Assembly: GCF_002105155.1 (NCBI RefSeq)
Contig: NW_019028993.1
Span: forward strand, 496,001-560,000
From: Lobosporangium transversale
Taxonomy: Eukaryota; Mortierellomycota; Mortierellomycetes; Mortierellales; Mortierellaceae
Reading direction: 5' to 3'
DNA length: 64,000 bases
Each line of letters starts with the position of its first letter. Positions within the stretch are counted from its first letter, which is position 1. A model generated the notes under the pieces. It did not search any database, was not told where the DNA came from, and worked only from the letters and a program-made list of their open reading frames with translations. Below, piece after piece: positions 14,454 through 27,757 of this stretch. The translations under genes were made by a program, and so were the position numbers.

Positions 14454-14934
14454 GAACAAAAACTCCGAATGTGGGGCGGAAATTGAGGCGGACGAAAATA
14501 ATATATATAAATGAAAAGAATTAGGGATATTCAAGGAGGAAAGAATATGAAAGAGTAACAAGAAAAAGTGCTTTTTTTTTTTTCTTCTTTTATCCACAAC
14601 GCTATTTAGTCTTATCATTGAAGTATTATTAATTATCCTTAGAATATTGATAAAAGCTTCATGAGTGTCATGCATACATTCGTCGCTCTATACACCCTTC
14701 GCAGATCGAAGCCAACCAGATAACAATCTGCTCATGATCTATATCAGATGGTCGCACGATCAAAGTGTGGTGCTGCAAGTTTTAATGCAGAATTTTCAAA
14801 GAGAGCTAAATATGGTTGGGCTCAGGCCGACCTACACTTATCTGATACATCGTTATCGGCAAAGCTTCCTCTTTTGATGTTGCTGCTGGTGCTGTTGCTG
14901 TTGCACTGTTGTTGTTATTGAGACTGACGTTGGT

Positions 14935-14976
14935 GTTGATGTTGATGTTGATGTTGATGTTGATGTTGATGCTGAT
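14935..14976. repeat. Hexanucleotide microsatellite (GTTGAT)n
   Basis: Six perfect copies of GTTGAT and one variant (GCTGAT) in tandem, preceded from about 14879 by a looser trinucleotide tract of GTT and GCT units. Confidence 0.9.
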
Positions 14977-15127
14977 ATAATGTTAATGTTTATGCTGGGA
15001 CAGATTTATGTATTAAACATGATGTGCGCTACACGTGTGTAGTAAATGTACATCAAAGCAAAAATAAGCCTTGGGAACCTGTTTATGGAAAAGAATTTTA
15101 TTCACTGATAGTGTTGATGGTGTAACG

Positions 15128-15159
<32 letters not shown>
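15128..15159. repeat. 32-nt homopolymeric A-tract
   Basis: Uninterrupted A run followed by GAGCAC. It lies between genes, and no flanking target-site duplication is obvious. Confidence 0.9.
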
Positions 15160-15163
<4 letters not shown>

Positions 15164-16111
15164 ACACTGCAGTATGATTTATTGGCAATGCATATTTTTA
15201 CACATCCGCTTCTCTTTTGGACAGACAATGGCAGAGAAGTCTTTTTTCTTTTGTGTAAATTAATATATCTGTACCAACAGCCCAATTTTCTTTGGACTGC
15301 CGTCATTATTTGCTGTAACTTTGGTAGCCTAAGAAATCATCACAATGAAAACTCCCCCCTGACTCCTTCCTAACCTTTGAGATCGAGGGAACGAGCACAA
15401 AGATTATAAAGAATGAAAGAATGGGCACGATTGGACATGATAAATTCAAGGACTTTTGATTAAATTGACTATTATGGTCAGCATTCGGCGAAATGCCAAC
15501 TGGGAAGGGTTGGACAAGCAACTGATGTGCTTGTGAATGGTGCATCAACCCCTATTCCCCATTTGTTGCACCAAAGTGCTGATGTGTCTATTGATTGCAG
15601 ATAAAATTAATAATGGCACAAACAAACAAACAAACAAAACATCTCCTCCACTCACTTACTAACCAGCAGACCAGACAAGGGAGGGACGATAAAAACCGGC
15701 AGCGACAGGCAGGGGCAAAAAAAAAAAAAAAAAGATCGATTATGCATTCGACCATCCTTTTCACTTTACTTGCTTCGAGAAAACAGGCAAAAATTTAACA
15801 AGGCCTTTTTTGAAGCGAAAAGTCAGAAACATCGAAATGAGAGCAATAGAAGTGTTCATAAAATGGACGGCGTATACGGGTGCAATAGATTAACGATGAT
15901 TGAATGGCTATTAATGTTAATTGCTTGTTCCCATCCATTCAACTCAGATTGCCCCCCGGCACACATTGTCTGTTGCAAATACTTTGTCTTTTGTGCCTCT
16001 TTGTGTCTCCTATCCCAACCAATTCTTGTTATCTTTTTTATCTTTTTTCTTCTCTTTCTCCAGCATCGCCTTGCAGATCTACTCGTCCATCGGCATTGAT
16101 CCACTCGCTTA

Positions 16112-16160
16112 TTCATTCGTCCATTCATTCATTCATTTATTCATTCATTCATTTATTGAT
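16112..16160. repeat. Tetranucleotide (TTCA)n-type microsatellite
   Basis: Tandem CATT/TTCA units with a few substitutions (CATTTATT), inside the pyrimidine-rich promoter region of the gene at 16771. Confidence 0.8.
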
Positions 16161-16770
16161 CGCAATTCCACTCTCTCTTCACACAACTCTTTCTCTCTCT
16201 CCACCTATAAACACTAATTCTTCGATTGCTCACTTCTATTCATCAAAGCGGAATAGCCTTATCCCTATCTCATTCACTCCCTCCCATCTTCTCTCTTGCT
16301 TTCCCCCTCCTCTTCCTTCTCTTCCCTCCTCCTCTCATCCTCCATCATCATACTTTCGTATCTTTTGGAGAGGAGGAGTTTTCATCCAATTGACTGTCAC
16401 TACTTTTTTTTTTTTATCTGCCATTGTTCCTGAAAAGACGTTTCAGCCAATCAGATTTCAACATTAATTGACAGACATTCGCCGCTGCACGGTGTCTTTT
16501 CTGTTGAGATTGTTGACAGCAAGAAAGAAAATACTGATATTGATGATAGTGTACGCGCATTAAACTCCCTCCACCATTCTTGATTGTCTATCATCCTTAG
16601 CAGCGACGATCATCAAGCCTCCTTTCTCTCAGCCTCACTCACTCTTTCTCTTCATTCTCATTTCTAGAACGATTGTGCACGCGCCTTTCTTCATTTATCT
16701 TTTATAATCCTTGGTTTCATTAATTCCGCACTTGTACATATACTTCAACCTCTCGTACTTATAATACAAC

Positions 16771-19700
16771 ATGCCGCCACCACAAACAGCTGAAGCATAC
16801 CCTGCGTCGTTGTGCACTAACGATACTACATCTATTCGGAAAGGCACACGCATGGGAATGGGAGAGAATCTTCTCCCAGCAGCTACAAGTTACTATGTCT
16901 CATTGGGATACATTGGTTTGCTCTTGATCACGGCAATCATAATATGTTATCGTGCGCGGACTCGACTGCGCCTATATGCCTGCTTTAGTACGTTCCTTGC
17001 ATTTTCGATTGCAATCATGGGGGCCTTCAATGTCAACCGCAAGGTCCCGTCCAATGCATTCTGGCTCTGGAACTTTGCAGCTGAAAGCATAGGGATGGTG
17101 GCACTAACGTATGCAATTGTCTCCGTCGGAAATGGATTTTACCCGATGGCGGGGAAGAAAAATATCTTTTGGCGGCTGGCGATGGCCTGGATCATTATCT
17201 ATGCGCTCGTAGCCTCTGGCAACATTGTGAGCTATTTGTATCAAAAGGTCATTTATCATCACATCTCCCCAAGTGAGATCCAAGATGTAGTGGACGTAAT
17301 ATTAAACGCCAATATCATGGGCAATGACACTCTAGAAAGACATATAAACAGGGCCCAGAAATGCAATACACCGCTATTTCCCCTTGACTACAATATCACT
17401 GGGGTGCCTAATTATGAATACCTACCTCATGCGTTAAAGTCAGTATTTCACCGTCCCGTAACATGGGTATACTTGACCCATCAGATGCTAATGCTCTTCA
17501 CCTTGGGTTGGGTCTCCTCCTTTCTCTTTATCCCCTTGGTTCGCCATCATCGCCAGAGCTCTGTCGGCAGGCCCATCGACAGCGATATGATGGCCGTCGG
17601 CGTTTGGTACTTGGGCTGCTTAATGATCCTTACTGTGGTAAGCTTAAAGAAACATCACTCATTTTTTAAACATTGGCGCGCTTTTCCTCAATCGCCATTC
17701 CCCCTGCATTTAAAAATGAGATCTTAACCACATTATGTTCTTCTTTTTTATGGCGGTCTAGGCCTATGCTATCCTGAACATCTACTTTTGCAACAAAATC
17801 GAGGACATTTTTGAACCTTCGGCTCAAGCACTCGACTTGTGTATACGAGCGACTACCAATCCTATCTTCTTTCTGCCTGCACCGGCATTTTTGATTCGGT
17901 TCTATCGAAAACGTTTCAACCGATTGGTCAAAGGTAACAGCGTGGGTGGTGGAAGTCGCTATGGAGGAAGCAGGTATGGTGGGTCGTCGTCTCGCAAGAG
18001 GAATGGCAGCGCCGGATGCGTTGCTACTGGTGATTTTGGTGGCGGTTTTGGTGGTGGTCAGGACTCTTTCATACATAGTGAAAATCGAAATGGCACTACA
18101 TCATCGCCTTATTCTCCTATTGGATCTCGCCTTGGTGGCCGCTCTAGTGGAGATAAAGGCGACCAATGCAGTCTTCCAAGAGATTCCGTCGATGGCTCTG
18201 TCCAAGTGAATCCATGTCACAGCTTCACCGATGATGGCAGTAGCCATAACAACTACTACACCAACAGCCACAACAGTAATAATCATGGAAACCATCACAC
18301 CAGCATCAGTAACGCCTACAGTCGCTTGCGCCTCTTTCAATCCCGAAATCGAGGCGCGTCAATGGAGAGCAACAGAGTATTCAATCAAGATTTTAATCAA
18401 GAGGATGGTCATCAACACGGGCATGCTCGGTCAGACTCATTTGATCAATACTACAGCAACATGGGAAGGGCCTCGGCGGGAGCTAGGGGATCAGATGAGG
18501 CGACAGCGATCAATCAAGCCTCATCATCCCATTTCAGCAACAACAGCCCTAACAAGGATCCCTTGGCAGGCCTTCGGCCATCTAGCATGGAACCACTTCA
18601 GAAGCCGGAACCTGCGTTGACGTCAGCCAGCGCATCTCAGATGAATAATTCTTGGAAAATGAGTCGATTCATGAATAATTCATTATCGGATGCCGATGCT
18701 GCTGGTAGTGATAGCGGCAGTGTTCCTGAGGAGAAGTGTGCCATTCCTGGTATGGGAATATCCTAGGGACTTTAGTTTCCTTTTGATATACATATTCATG
18801 CAAGCTTTATATACTTTATTGAATATTTCTGACCTTTATTTTTTATTTTTTACTATTATTACCTTAAATATCGGCACAAAATAGATGAAGCGGTTCCATC
18901 GAAGGATGGCGTTGCCAGTAGCAGTAACAGGGAAAAGTACGAAGATACAGCAGAAATTATCACTGGAACAACGGGGTGGGAGGTCGGTGGATGGGGTCAT
19001 ATCCGAAAGACATCACAGGAGGGGATAGAGAACAGTCTTTCAAGCCCTTTAGAGCTATGCCCACCATCCCTGGATACGAGTACTACGGCTTCAAATGCGA
19101 CTGTATCACTTGGACAGTACTCTGAAGGGCCGAGTACGATTGCGAACACAGCTGTAGAAGTCGACTCCTATGGTGATCTGTTAGATACCTATAGCGCAAG
19201 TGGTGGGTTCCGGTCTGGAAGTAATAGTCGCAGGCAGCAACAAAAGCATCAAAGGCAGCAGAGACAGAACCAGCCGCAAGAGCTGACAGGTCTGCAGAAA
19301 CAGCTTGCAGAATACCGCTCCGCATTACTTCCAGTTGTCTTGGCCATGCAGGACATGGATGACTATAGCCCTTCCTCATCTGCATTTGATATGTACGAAA
19401 GTACCGATAATAACAGCAAGCGTAATCCTGGCAATAGTAGGCGGCTCGATGTGCTCATTAACCATAGTGGCAGCGTGCGTACATCGCATGATGACCTACC
19501 ATCAAATCGACAGTATTACGCAGTTGGTGGCATTGTTGCAGATAAAATCGATGAATGGAGTGAACCTCCTGTGACTGATCACCGGGAACAGCCACTCTCT
19601 GCCCACTCAGACGGTCCTATGCATTGGACAAGATTATCAACAAGTCCATCATCATCGACGTCTTCCGCCTTTGACTACAATAACAGCGACAGTGTTCGGA

Positions 19701-22051
19701 ACCAGAGTTCACCCAGCAACTACCGCTCTATTATCACAGCTACTACAGCCACAAATAGCAATACAGCTGAGAAATCTATGTCAGGCTTCCGAAAAAAATG
19801 GCTTGTAAGCCGTAACAAGAATGATACGGACCGTACAGGGCCCCCCAAGAAATTCGAGTTGGAGTCTTCGATGGAGGAGACTAAAAGTAGCAGACGAAAC
19901 AGTCATCTCATTTCAGGTCTCGATAATGCTCTGGTTTACTCAAAGGGCAACAAACCCAAGGAAGTTCCTCGACGGGGAGTGTTCTCCAAACTTTCAGGAG
20001 GGGTTCATAAGAGCAATAGTGGGGACCGTAGCAGGCCTAGCCAAGATTTCAATGAGCAGGACAATGATTACAAGATAGTCGACGGTGGTGACTTGAAATC
20101 GCCTCATGGCGGATCCACTATTCCTGCTACTGTTGAGGCGCTGGCCCTTGAGACTACATTGGGCAACTTGGAAGAGGAAGATGAAGATAAGGGATTGCAA
20201 TATTATTACCCTGATCCTTATTATAGCTTGGCCGAGTTCAAAAGGCCCAACCAGGTTTCTGCTGGCATTTCGAGTAACAGCAGCAGTAATAGTAGTAGCC
20301 ACCCTCGTTCCATAAATACCATTGACTCGGGCTTCCTCTCCAAGACTTCTTCTCCTAGCAGCCCATTGGCCTCAGATTCACTATTGACCATGGCTAGTCC
20401 ACTCGAAGATCCCATGGATCTTTATCACAACTCTATCAGGTCCCCTTCTATCAAGACCAAGAGTTCTACGAGCTCCAAAAAATCCTCCAAGAAAGATTCA
20501 GGTCTATTGTCGTCCCCTGGGTTGATAATCCCTGCCAATGCGATTGCAATGGCCCCCAGTAGCTCCTACTCAGGATCTGCTAGCGCAACAACGATGAGTC
20601 CTATCAGCAGCCCTACAACAACTCCAACGCATCAAACCTCATCTTCAACGTTGGGTTCGTTGCTCTCGAGGTCCTCATCTAACTCCAGGAGGCTGAGCTC
20701 CAAGGCTAAAGCTAGAGGCAACCGCTCCAAGTCGGATACAGCACCATCGCGGCCTAGCATCGACGTTACCCAAATCCCTGTTCCTGTAGCGACAGTAGCC
20801 GCCAATGCAGCTTTTGCCACTGCTACAGTTAATACCTCTGCACCTTTAGCAGTACGCAAGCCCAGCATTCCAGAGGTGTCACCACAAACATCATTGTCCC
20901 CGCCTCCTCGTCAGAGCTGGAACCGGTCCAAATCTTTCCAGGGCACGGCCTCAGCGATCACAGCAGCGCTCTTATCCAGTAGGCCTGACGCTAGCAATGG
21001 CAATGTGATGTATGTTGATACTAAACTCGCAAACGAACATCGCCCAGGGCCATTGTCTGGATCATGCTCAGCGACAGGGCTTGGATTTAGCACACCATTG
21101 GCTATTACTGGCAATGGTGCAGATAGTGGCAACGAATCCAGTTTGCCATCGTCTGGTGGGACCCGAAGCTCGTTGTCATCATCCCTTGGCTCAGTATCTC
21201 CAGCGTTTGCTCCCACAGCCCCAAACGATGAGTACAGCAACACCAACTATAAAGAATCATCGCCATCGTCTCCATCACCGCTTTCTCCCCCTATCATGAC
21301 ATCTTCGTCAAAAACAGGAGATTTCAAACCACGAACAAGTACGCCAGTATCTTTGCAAGACCACCGTAGCAACTCCATGGACAGAGGCAGAGATAGAGAC
21401 AGCAATAATAGCTTGCGAGACCGAACGGCAGCTTTAAGGGCAACAGCTAATCATCAGCGGAGCCAGCCACGCTCGGTTGATAATTTAGCCTCGGCTTATT
21501 ATTTTAAGCGAGCAACACCAATAGCAGGCGATATCAACAGTAATAACAACAGCTCTAGTATTGACACCAACGTTAATGACGTATCTAAGTCTCAGGAATC
21601 TGTCAACGTTAATGTTTCTACACCCGTGCCTCGATCACCTTCACCACAGCTGGTCGGTGCTGGATTCAGTTACTATGGTGGTGGTAGTGCTAATAATGGC
21701 TTTGGAGGGGAGGATAGCCATGGACGCAACTCACCAACGTCCCAACAGCAGCAGCACCCCTTGTTTTCTTCCTCGCCTTCTCAGAACAACTATAGCCATG
21801 GTCATTCATACTTCCCAAGAGGCAAGACAAGTTTGGACTATTCTGGAGGAGGTGGACTAGGAGTAGGACTAGGGATTCATCACTCTCATTCCCACTCTCC
21901 ATCTCCATCTTCTTTGAGAGCGATTGAGAATTCTACACCAGTGAGTGATTCCAGTCGGTCGAACAGCATCACCAACAATAACTCGCTCCTGATGGCGGAT
22001 GATCCTTGGACGATGGCTATGGTTGCACGTGCCAAGAATGCTAATGCGTGA
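16771..22051 (+). CDS. GPCR-like seven-helix membrane protein with giant disordered tail, copy 2
   Basis: Membrane protein of unknown ligand. Exons 16771-17637, 17762-18749 and 18885-22051 give 1673 aa in continuous frame. Hydrophobic helices lie near residues 41-60, 69-86, 97-119, 131-157, 233-258 and 272-298, with a final hydrophobic block PIFFLPAPAFLIRF after SAQALDLCIR. The loop between helices 4 and 5 is about 75 residues and carries N-glycosylation sequons (NDT, NIT), so it is probably extracellular. With an outside N-terminus (sequon NDT at Asn17) this is GPCR-like topology and the ~1340-residue Ser/Asn/Pro-rich tail would be cytosolic. The tail has many Arg/Lys-x-x-Ser sites (for example RRNS, RRLSS), suggesting phosphorylation. 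Copy 1 on the minus strand shares helices, junction phases and the post-helix block. No characterised family is recognised, so receptor function is inference. Confidence 0.88.
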
Positions 22052-23745
22052 TGCTAGGGAGTAGAAGTGAAGCAGGTACACCATCGTACAACGACAACGA
22101 TAAGAATAGTAATTTGTTTTAGCAGCAGGAGCAATAGACAAGTCAAATTGGAGGATTGAGTTCTAGTTCAGGTGTTGAGAGCTAAAAAAAAAAAAAAAAA
22201 AAAAAAAAAGTGTACATTATACATTGCATACAATCATAGACATTCAAATACACATATACCATTAACACTAAACAGAATTGAGTTAATATCGGAGCACAGA
22301 CAAGCTAAAAAAAAGAGACAATGCATCTTGTTTTGGATGAAAGCCACGCGCGTGAAGGAGAAAAGAAGGAACTGATTCATAGTTATTGATATTCATAAAG
22401 CGGTATGGTTTACCTTACACAACCCAACAAAAAGAAGGTCCGAGGCTTTCTCGGAATTACATTCCTATCTTCTGATGGGATGTGGAGAGAGCAAAATGCG
22501 TATGTGTGTATGCGCATGTACATGTGGGGTATAGCAAACAATGTTTTAAAGAAATATTTGCGTGGAGAGGAAGCAACAATGGTGCTCTCTAGACCCATGC
22601 AGGAGAAACAGCACCGCCTAAAGAAGACATGGAGTCGGAAGCGATTGGGTTATTCTGAAAAATGAAAAAGCAGATGTTACTAAACAACAAACCCCATTGA
22701 TCTTTTTTTGGCTATCTCTATGACAATCTCACCTTTCCCTCTCCCTCCACATGCAGGAGAAAGTTGGCTCTATTTCTTCTGCACGCTCCACTTGCTGCTC
22801 TTAAAAATGTCTTGATGTTCATTGTTTATGAAGAAAAACATATTCAAACATGCATAACTGATTACACATGAAAGGCATGAGAAAAGCCTTTCTGTGTTGT
22901 ATCAGAGAGCTGTCAATTTGGAAGCCAAGCCCTTCACTTTGAAGCTTTAAAAAAAAAATAAACTTTTTTTTTTTCATATGCTAACAACGCATGCGATATC
23001 AAACACTGACAACAGTAAACTTTTTCTGATCTTTTTTTATTCAACGTTGTGTATATTATTGGGCTGTTGTATTTATTTTCTTTTTGTTCTGGTGAGACGT
23101 GAGTACAGAAATGTACCACACACGTTTTGGAAGGTGGGCGAAAAAAAAAAAAAAAAAAAAAAAACGCGTCTGTTGATTTTATACTGCATACTGAAAAATA
23201 GCTCGCTCCTTCGCCCGTACGCGAAATGACTTTGACTTTTTTCTCCTGCTTCAATGTGAGCCCTGGTTTCAATATTCAATCCAAGTAGGGCGCTTGGCGT
23301 TCACATATTTATATATATATATATCAATGGAGGCAAGAACAACATGCATATGATGGAGTTTTGTAAGGAAATGAGAATTTATAGCAAGAAAATAAATATA
23401 TAAATAAATAAACAATATTTGTATGTGCTATCCTATATTTGTAGGACTGATCTATCCCACATAACATGTGCAAAAAAACACACACAAAAGCGAGCGGGGG
23501 ACAAGTGAGCAGATTGAGAGGAATGGATATCTATACTCGCAATAATCTCGGGCCATGGTCTATCTGACACCAGAAGAATCCGAATGTGCCTTTTTTTTTT
23601 TTTTGTCCAATGACGTGCTTTGCTCAAGCTCCGTTACGGGCTAGGGCATGCAGTAGCTCGTTTTTCAAAATGGACATTCTTTTACCCTCTTGGTACTGAA
23701 TCATGAATAAATAACATCTATTTTCTGTAAAATTGAGCATGGGTG

Positions 23746-23779
<34 letters not shown>

Positions 23780-26700
23780 TCTACAGCATTGAGAAGATTA
23801 AAGTTCTTTCCCATGGTTTAGTTGGATGAAATTTCAATTGGCTTTGACATGTGTTTAATGTGGTGGGCAGCCATCTCTCATTGTGTCTCTTCTCATCTAT
23901 GAAAAGAGAATGGATTTCCTGTAATTCTTTACGTCAAATGAAAAGAAGAAGAAAGGTTTATTGACCATCTTTTTCTGCACTTCATTGCCCAACCTAATGT
24001 AAGAATAGGGTTAGTGCGCCCTTTTCCTTCGCAGTAAGCCTCTGTAAACTCCAATGAGCAGCGCACGGTTCTGATTCTCGCTGGCTAACGACCTCATTGG
24101 TGATGTTATTTACTATTTGCGCACCTTACCGTCCTTTTTTATGTCTTTCTACCCAATGATCTACGCTACATCTCTAATTATTGGGCACAAAGAAGGAATT
24201 AGGGCCTAATGCTGGAGACATGTATTCTCGTGATATGTCAGGACATGTTGACTGTCGGACGAGAGAAATATCTATCATTTCTATATCTCATTTACATAGT
24301 TCATCTAAATCTGGATGTAAATAAATAAATAATAACAACAACACCTAAAGAGAACAATATGCACAACAAAAGCTCATGCTTTTTGCATTATCCATGTTAT
24401 TCTCGTATCCGTGATCTGACCGACAAAATAGAAAGATTCCTTGTCTTTTTTGGGTTCTCTTATCCATTCACCTTCGGCAATGGAGTTATATTAAATTCTA
24501 ATTTCATTTCATTGTGTGACACTGACAATGGGATTAAAAGCCCATATTGAGCCCTGAAAGAGAGAAGGCGCATTCATGAAAAAAGAAAAAACTATTCATT
24601 TTATTATAAATTATATATTTATATTGAATATCATATCTGCCCATCAATCTACCTTTTTTAAAAAATCTTGTTAATCTTTTGATCTGCCTACTTTTAAGAT
24701 TGAGTGCAGGTAATAGCACTAATGGTAGAACCTTGATTGCTTTCTATTCCTCTTTCAACGGTGCTCTAGTACTGGAAAAAAACAGGTTCCTGCTCTACTG
24801 CCGCCAGCCGGTAGGAGAATCAAAGAGCTATGACATCTTTCCTTATGGACAATGCTTTCAGAGGATGGGGAAAGCGGAGCCAATAAGGAACTTGTATAGA
24901 TGATATCATTCAGTGCGATACTCCCATCAGGGACCATTGGGTACTGCTATCAACTAAGATGATGAAAGGCTGCATTTTTTATTTTTAATCTCGATCCTCG
25001 GTGTACTAACAGAGGAGTATCTTTTTTAAAATGAATTGGCCAGATTGCATCGAACAAAAGCCGTTTTACCTCTTGATGTTAGGGTTATGAGAACGTACCG
25101 ATGACCTCGAAGACTACTTTTGTTCTAGGCAACCTCAATCATGGCAATGCAAACAGAGTCAAAAAGCGTAGCCAAAGAAAGCCAGTAGAGATAGAATCGA
25201 TCTGATATCAATCGCGTTGATCTGTCTTTTTTTTTTTTTTTTAACGCCGTGGGATATTTTACAAGAGAGTACCAAGCGATTATTATTATTATTATTTTTT
25301 TTTCAACATCAGCACACTATGCATACTCTCTCCCTCTTCATCTAAGGCCCAGATTCTTACCAGAACTGTACTTTTTTTTTTTTTTTTTTTTTTTTTCCTA
25401 TCATTAGCCATCATCTTATTAAGTCAGTATCTAGGTATTAAGTAAGATCTCAATTCTGGTAAGACCCAACAGTTCCTCATTCCTATTCCTATTCTTTGTC
25501 TCCCTTCCCCTCAAAGTCATTCCTTTGTCCTGGTCGTGTTGGTCCAGTTATCTGACACGTTTGGCTCGCCTGAGCGTTATTTTTGTCGCCGATCTTGCTT
25601 TATTATTATCCCGCCATTTCTGATGGGGGTAGTAGCAACCCAATGAGCAATTGGGTATTGGGTTATATGGAATATAAACAATAGCTTAAATAAGGGGTCA
25701 TCAGGAACGTTTTGTAAGCAGACAAACACCGCGACCAACGGCCTAAAGTCCTTTACTTCAGCAATGTCGCTGAAAAGATAAAAAAAGAAAGGCCGTCCCC
25801 CTATTTTTACTCTTCATCCGCTCACTTTTGATGACACTTCGGGCGATTACATCCACATTTGGTTTTGAACCATCAACAAAAAAAAAAAAAAAAAAAAAAA
25901 AAATAGTATTGCGACGCGCCAAGGCAGGAACCTAGTCAATTCCATTTCTGGCGGCTATTCGCAGATGTCATCAGAGGAAAAAGTCTTTTTTTTTTTATTT
26001 TTTTATTTTTTGGCCTTTTTTTCCCTCCAATTTCATTTCCCTTGCAGGAACTAATAGATAAGGAGTTAATTTATTGCAGGTAAATATGTAAAATATATAT
26101 TGTTCTGCCGAAGACATCCTCACAAAGTAAATAGGACGGAATGAATATTGTACTCGAACTCCGGACGGGCTTAATTTAATGGTTGAGAATCCATCTACTG
26201 ACTGAATTATAATTATTATTTTATTTTGCCTGGTGCTCTCTTACTTTCTTACTGCTCACATAATTTTTTTTCTTTTACCTGTTATCCTGAGTAAAATGGT
26301 TCATTTGTCTGTGTGTTGAATAGTTGAGTAGTCTTGTTGCGATTTATTTCAACTAAATAAAACTTTGTTTGCAATCATGCTTTTCAATTGATCTTTATTC
26401 AATCGCCCGTTCACTCGATTCATTGTTCTGAAAAAAAGTACCCAGACCATAGTTTGGCCAGCCAACTAAAGCCCTTTATTTAATATCCTATATAATCACC
26501 GGGCTTTGACTTGGCAAACCCTTTTTTTTTTTTTTTTTTTTTTTACTCTCCTTTTCCTCCACTTTTTCCTTTCCCTTTTTTCTTTTGCTCTTTCATTTCT
26601 CGACATCCTTGTCGTCTTATTTCTTTTACGCTCTCCACCATTCTTTCTCTCTCCCCCGCATTTAATTGCCATCATCCTTATCCTTCATTGACGACCTACA

Positions 26701-27757
26701 CTTTGATCTTCATCTAACTATCCCACTCATTTAAATATCCCCTACCAACCTAGCCAGCATCACTCTCTCTTTATTAACTCACGAACCTCTAGACTTAACT
26801 CCAGCTCTATCCTCAACATCTTCGTCAACTTCATTATTCCAACTTGCCATTACAACTATTAGAAAGAGCCTGTTAACGAAAAGGAGGGAAAAAAAAATCT
26901 TACTCACATTTTAATTGTAAGTAATTTCACTATTCACGGTGCCTTTAATATATTCGTCCGAGCGTACTGTTGGATGGTCTATCTACTCTGGACGCCTTAA
27001 AAAATACACACAAATCTTTGTGCACTTTTTCATCTGGCCACGTGCGGGATCAGTACTCCGTATCGATTCAGTACCATAAATCCAGCACAGATACACAGAT
27101 TCAAAATTAATAGATTATCTTGGAACACAATCGTCTATCTTGCTGAGGCATTGCTGATAGGCATAGTATAAAAGTGCAAAACTTTCAAGTGATCTGCAAT
27201 GTAGCGTTTAATGTTTCGTTGGCTTGTCTCGCTTGTGCTCAATATTAAGTGTGTATTTCATGGCGTGTGAGGGAGAGCTTTCTCCACGATTCATGATAGG
27301 GCGCCTAGATAATATTTTTTCCTTAATTAATTACACTGAATTGTACAACAAACAATCAACATTTCTAGCGTTTCCCATCCTGCTATCTATTCTGTTCTTT
27401 TTGTGTGTGAAAGCAGGTTCCATCGAGAGAAAGTACAATTGGATATGCAGTTATAGAAAGTCACTACACTTACTATTGATGGGAACTTTATTAAACATCG
27501 CAGTGGTACCAATGAAATCACCTTTGGAGATCCAGATTTTTTTTTTTTCCTCTAAACGTTTAGTAGTGAAGGAAAGGATGATGATCAATGGTCGTCTATC
27601 GAGATAACCAATAGGATGAATCATCTTTTTTCCCCTCTCTCATAACCTTATACGACTGGATGATCGATAGAAGGTTCTCATGTGTGCCTTTTTTTTTTTT
27701 TTTCTCCTTTTACTTGATAGCAGTATTTAACTCTTACCTCAAAGATAGTACATATCA
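22052..27757. other. 5.7-kb gene-poor region
   Basis: No gene is supported. The stretch is AT-rich and holds A- or T-tracts near 22185-22209, 23142-23164, 23747-23777, 25227-25242, 25372-25396, 25879-25903 and 26522-26544, an 11-bp inverted repeat around one of them (25355-25464), and an E-box CACGTG at 27039-27044 some 700 bp before the pseudokinase gene. Open frames at 22405-22665, 24359-24550, 24679-24903 and 27224-27607 have no recognisable motif, no splice continuity and ordinary non-coding composition. Confidence 0.5.
25355..25464. repeat. 11-bp inverted repeat flanking a T-tract
   Basis: TCTTACCAGAA at 25355-25365 and its exact reverse complement TTCTGGTAAGA at 25454-25464 enclose about 90 bp containing a T-tract of about 25 nt. 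It could be a small miniature element or chance. Confidence 0.4.

Larger units (their letters stand above)
14454..16770. promoter_or_regulatory. Intergenic region and promoter of the large membrane protein gene
   Basis: No gene is supported. Positions 14454-14900 include the 3' flank of the dioxygenase gene, 14935-14976 a hexanucleotide repeat, 15128-15159 a 32-nt A-tract, and 15990-16700 a long pyrimidine-rich stretch, including a TTCA-type repeat, leading to the ATG at 16771. The open frames here are composed of CT-repeat translation. Confidence 0.5.

Noticed and set aside
15904-16467. 187-aa plus-strand frame rich in Ser, His and Ile
   Set aside because: It is translation of pyrimidine-rich and TTCA-repeat DNA in a promoter region, without a motif.
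22405-22665. 86-aa frame after the large receptor gene
   Set aside because: No recognisable domain or initiation context, within AT-rich 3' flank.
24679-24903. 74-aa frame in the gene-poor region
   Set aside because: Composition is slightly coding-like, but there is no motif or partner exon; overlapping frames on the other strand are equally open.
27224-27607. 127-aa frame upstream of the pseudokinase gene
   Set aside because: It mixes hydrophobic and Lys-rich AT-coded stretches and shows no motif. It is likely promoter DNA.
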